NCBI GenBank assembly: GCA_021820785.1
Contig: JAKADE010000120.1
Span: forward strand, 1-7,588
Origin: Pseudomonadota bacterium
GTDB lineage: Bacteria > Pseudomonadota > Gammaproteobacteria > Steroidobacterales > Steroidobacteraceae
Length of the DNA: 7,588 bases
Reading direction: 5' to 3'
A program made the translations under genes and the position numbers. The stretch's first letter is position 1; every line of letters starts with the position of its first letter. This document shows, piece by piece, positions 7,402 to 7,588 of the stretch. A model generated the notes under the pieces. The model worked only from the letters and a program-made list of their open reading frames with translations, made no database searches and was not told where the DNA came from.

Positions 7402-7460
7402 GCGGGCCGGCATCGTGCGGGTACGCCTCGGCGTCCCGCGGCCGGCGATTCGATCTATAG
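7395..7460. repeat. Large interrupted inverted repeat between divergent genes
   Basis: Three nested matching blocks share one centre near 7428. The outer pair is CTATAG at 7395-7400 and 7455-7460. The middle pair is GCCGGC at 7406-7411 and 7441-7446. The inner arms are GCGGG-T-ACGCC (7417-7427) and GGCGTCCCGC (7430-7439), which form a 10-pair stem with one bulged T and a 2-base centre. The outer and middle blocks are each self-palindromic, so they also count as direct repeats. The placement suggests an operator or structured leader shared by patD and the rightward gene; this role is inferred. Confidence 0.55.
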
Positions 7461-7475
7461 CCCCAGGAGAAATAG

Positions 7476-7517
7476 ATGGTTCGCGAATGCACCGTAGTGC
7501 TGACAAGGCGCTCATGA
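7476..7517 (+). CDS. 13-codon leader mini-ORF, possibly coupled to the next gene
   Basis: The peptide [13 protein letters not shown] starts at an ATG preceded by AGGAGA (7465-7470) at a 5-base spacing, the best Shine-Dalgarno in the window. Its TGA (7515-7517) overlaps the next ATG (7514-7516) in an ATGA junction, the usual arrangement for translational coupling. The codons show no run of one amino acid as in classical amino-acid attenuators; three are Arg and three Val. It could be a regulatory leader peptide. It could instead be a chance short frame, with its Shine-Dalgarno serving a start in another frame. Confidence 0.4.
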   Translation: MVRECTVVLTRRS

Positions 7518-7588
7518 GCACCGATGACCGTCTCGATGCACGGCCCGGCGGTGCGCCCCGTCCCCTGCCGCGCTGCAGCCTGCTCGAT
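7514..7588 (+). CDS. Start of an unidentified rightward gene (3' end outside the window)
   Basis: An open frame begins at ATG 7514 and runs 25 codons to the window edge, encoding a polar, Asp/Arg/Pro-rich start ([18 protein letters not shown] and on). AAGG at 7505-7508 is a modest ribosome site 6-9 bases upstream. An in-frame ATG at 7487 would add nine residues (MHRSADKAL), but its nearest strong Shine-Dalgarno is 16 bases away. The gene is divergent from patD, a position often held by a regulator, but too little sequence is present to assign any family. No function is proposed. Confidence 0.4.
   Translation, partial: MSTDDRLDARPGGAPRPLPRCSLLD

Noticed and set aside
7327..7521. 65-residue N-terminal extension of PatD
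   Set aside because: Arg/Pro-rich, unlike the family, and it would overlap the divergent regulatory region. The start at 7326 gives the usual family length.

Overview
The window is GC-rich DNA from an unidentified bacterium. The organism is probably Gram-negative and possibly proteobacterial. Two things point that way: a lipoprotein-type signal peptide on the glycosidase, and a 1-pyrroline dehydrogenase that closely resembles the enterobacterial PatD sequence as I remember it. No RNA gene, insertion sequence, CRISPR array or phage gene was found. This looks like ordinary chromosomal metabolic DNA, with the more unusual signals in the gaps between genes.

Layout. Positions 1-2457 (+) hold the C-terminal two thirds of a single-chain pyruvate carboxylase, cut by the left edge. 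An 80-base gap follows, with a perfect -10 box overlapped by an inverted repeat. It leads into a major-facilitator transporter (2538-4118, +) that carries two extra predicted membrane helices at its N-terminus. This transporter converges almost head-on with a GH39 beta-xylosidase-like lipoprotein (4123-5760, -). Only 4 bases separate the two stop codons, and both lie inside one 14-base perfect palindrome. Upstream of the GH39 gene is a 111-base gap with a TTGACA-type promoter candidate and a long hairpin. Then comes patD (5872-7326, -), gamma-aminobutyraldehyde/1-pyrroline dehydrogenase. Positions 7327-7513 form a gap between divergent genes. It holds a roughly 66-base interrupted inverted repeat and a well-initiated 13-codon mini-ORF. 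The mini-ORF's stop overlaps the likely start of a further + strand gene that runs off the right edge.

Function. Pyruvate carboxylase replenishes oxaloacetate. PatD oxidises the aldehyde formed from putrescine to GABA, which feeds succinate. The GH39 enzyme probably releases xylose or a related sugar at the cell surface. The transporter could import a small organic solute, but its substrate cannot be read from the sequence. All are compatible with central carbon and nitrogen catabolism, yet the orientations and internal promoter candidates suggest separate transcription units rather than one pathway operon. I did not find convincing evidence of a previously undescribed multi-gene system. The best leads are the leader region at 7395-7517 and the operator-like repeat at 2476-2492.
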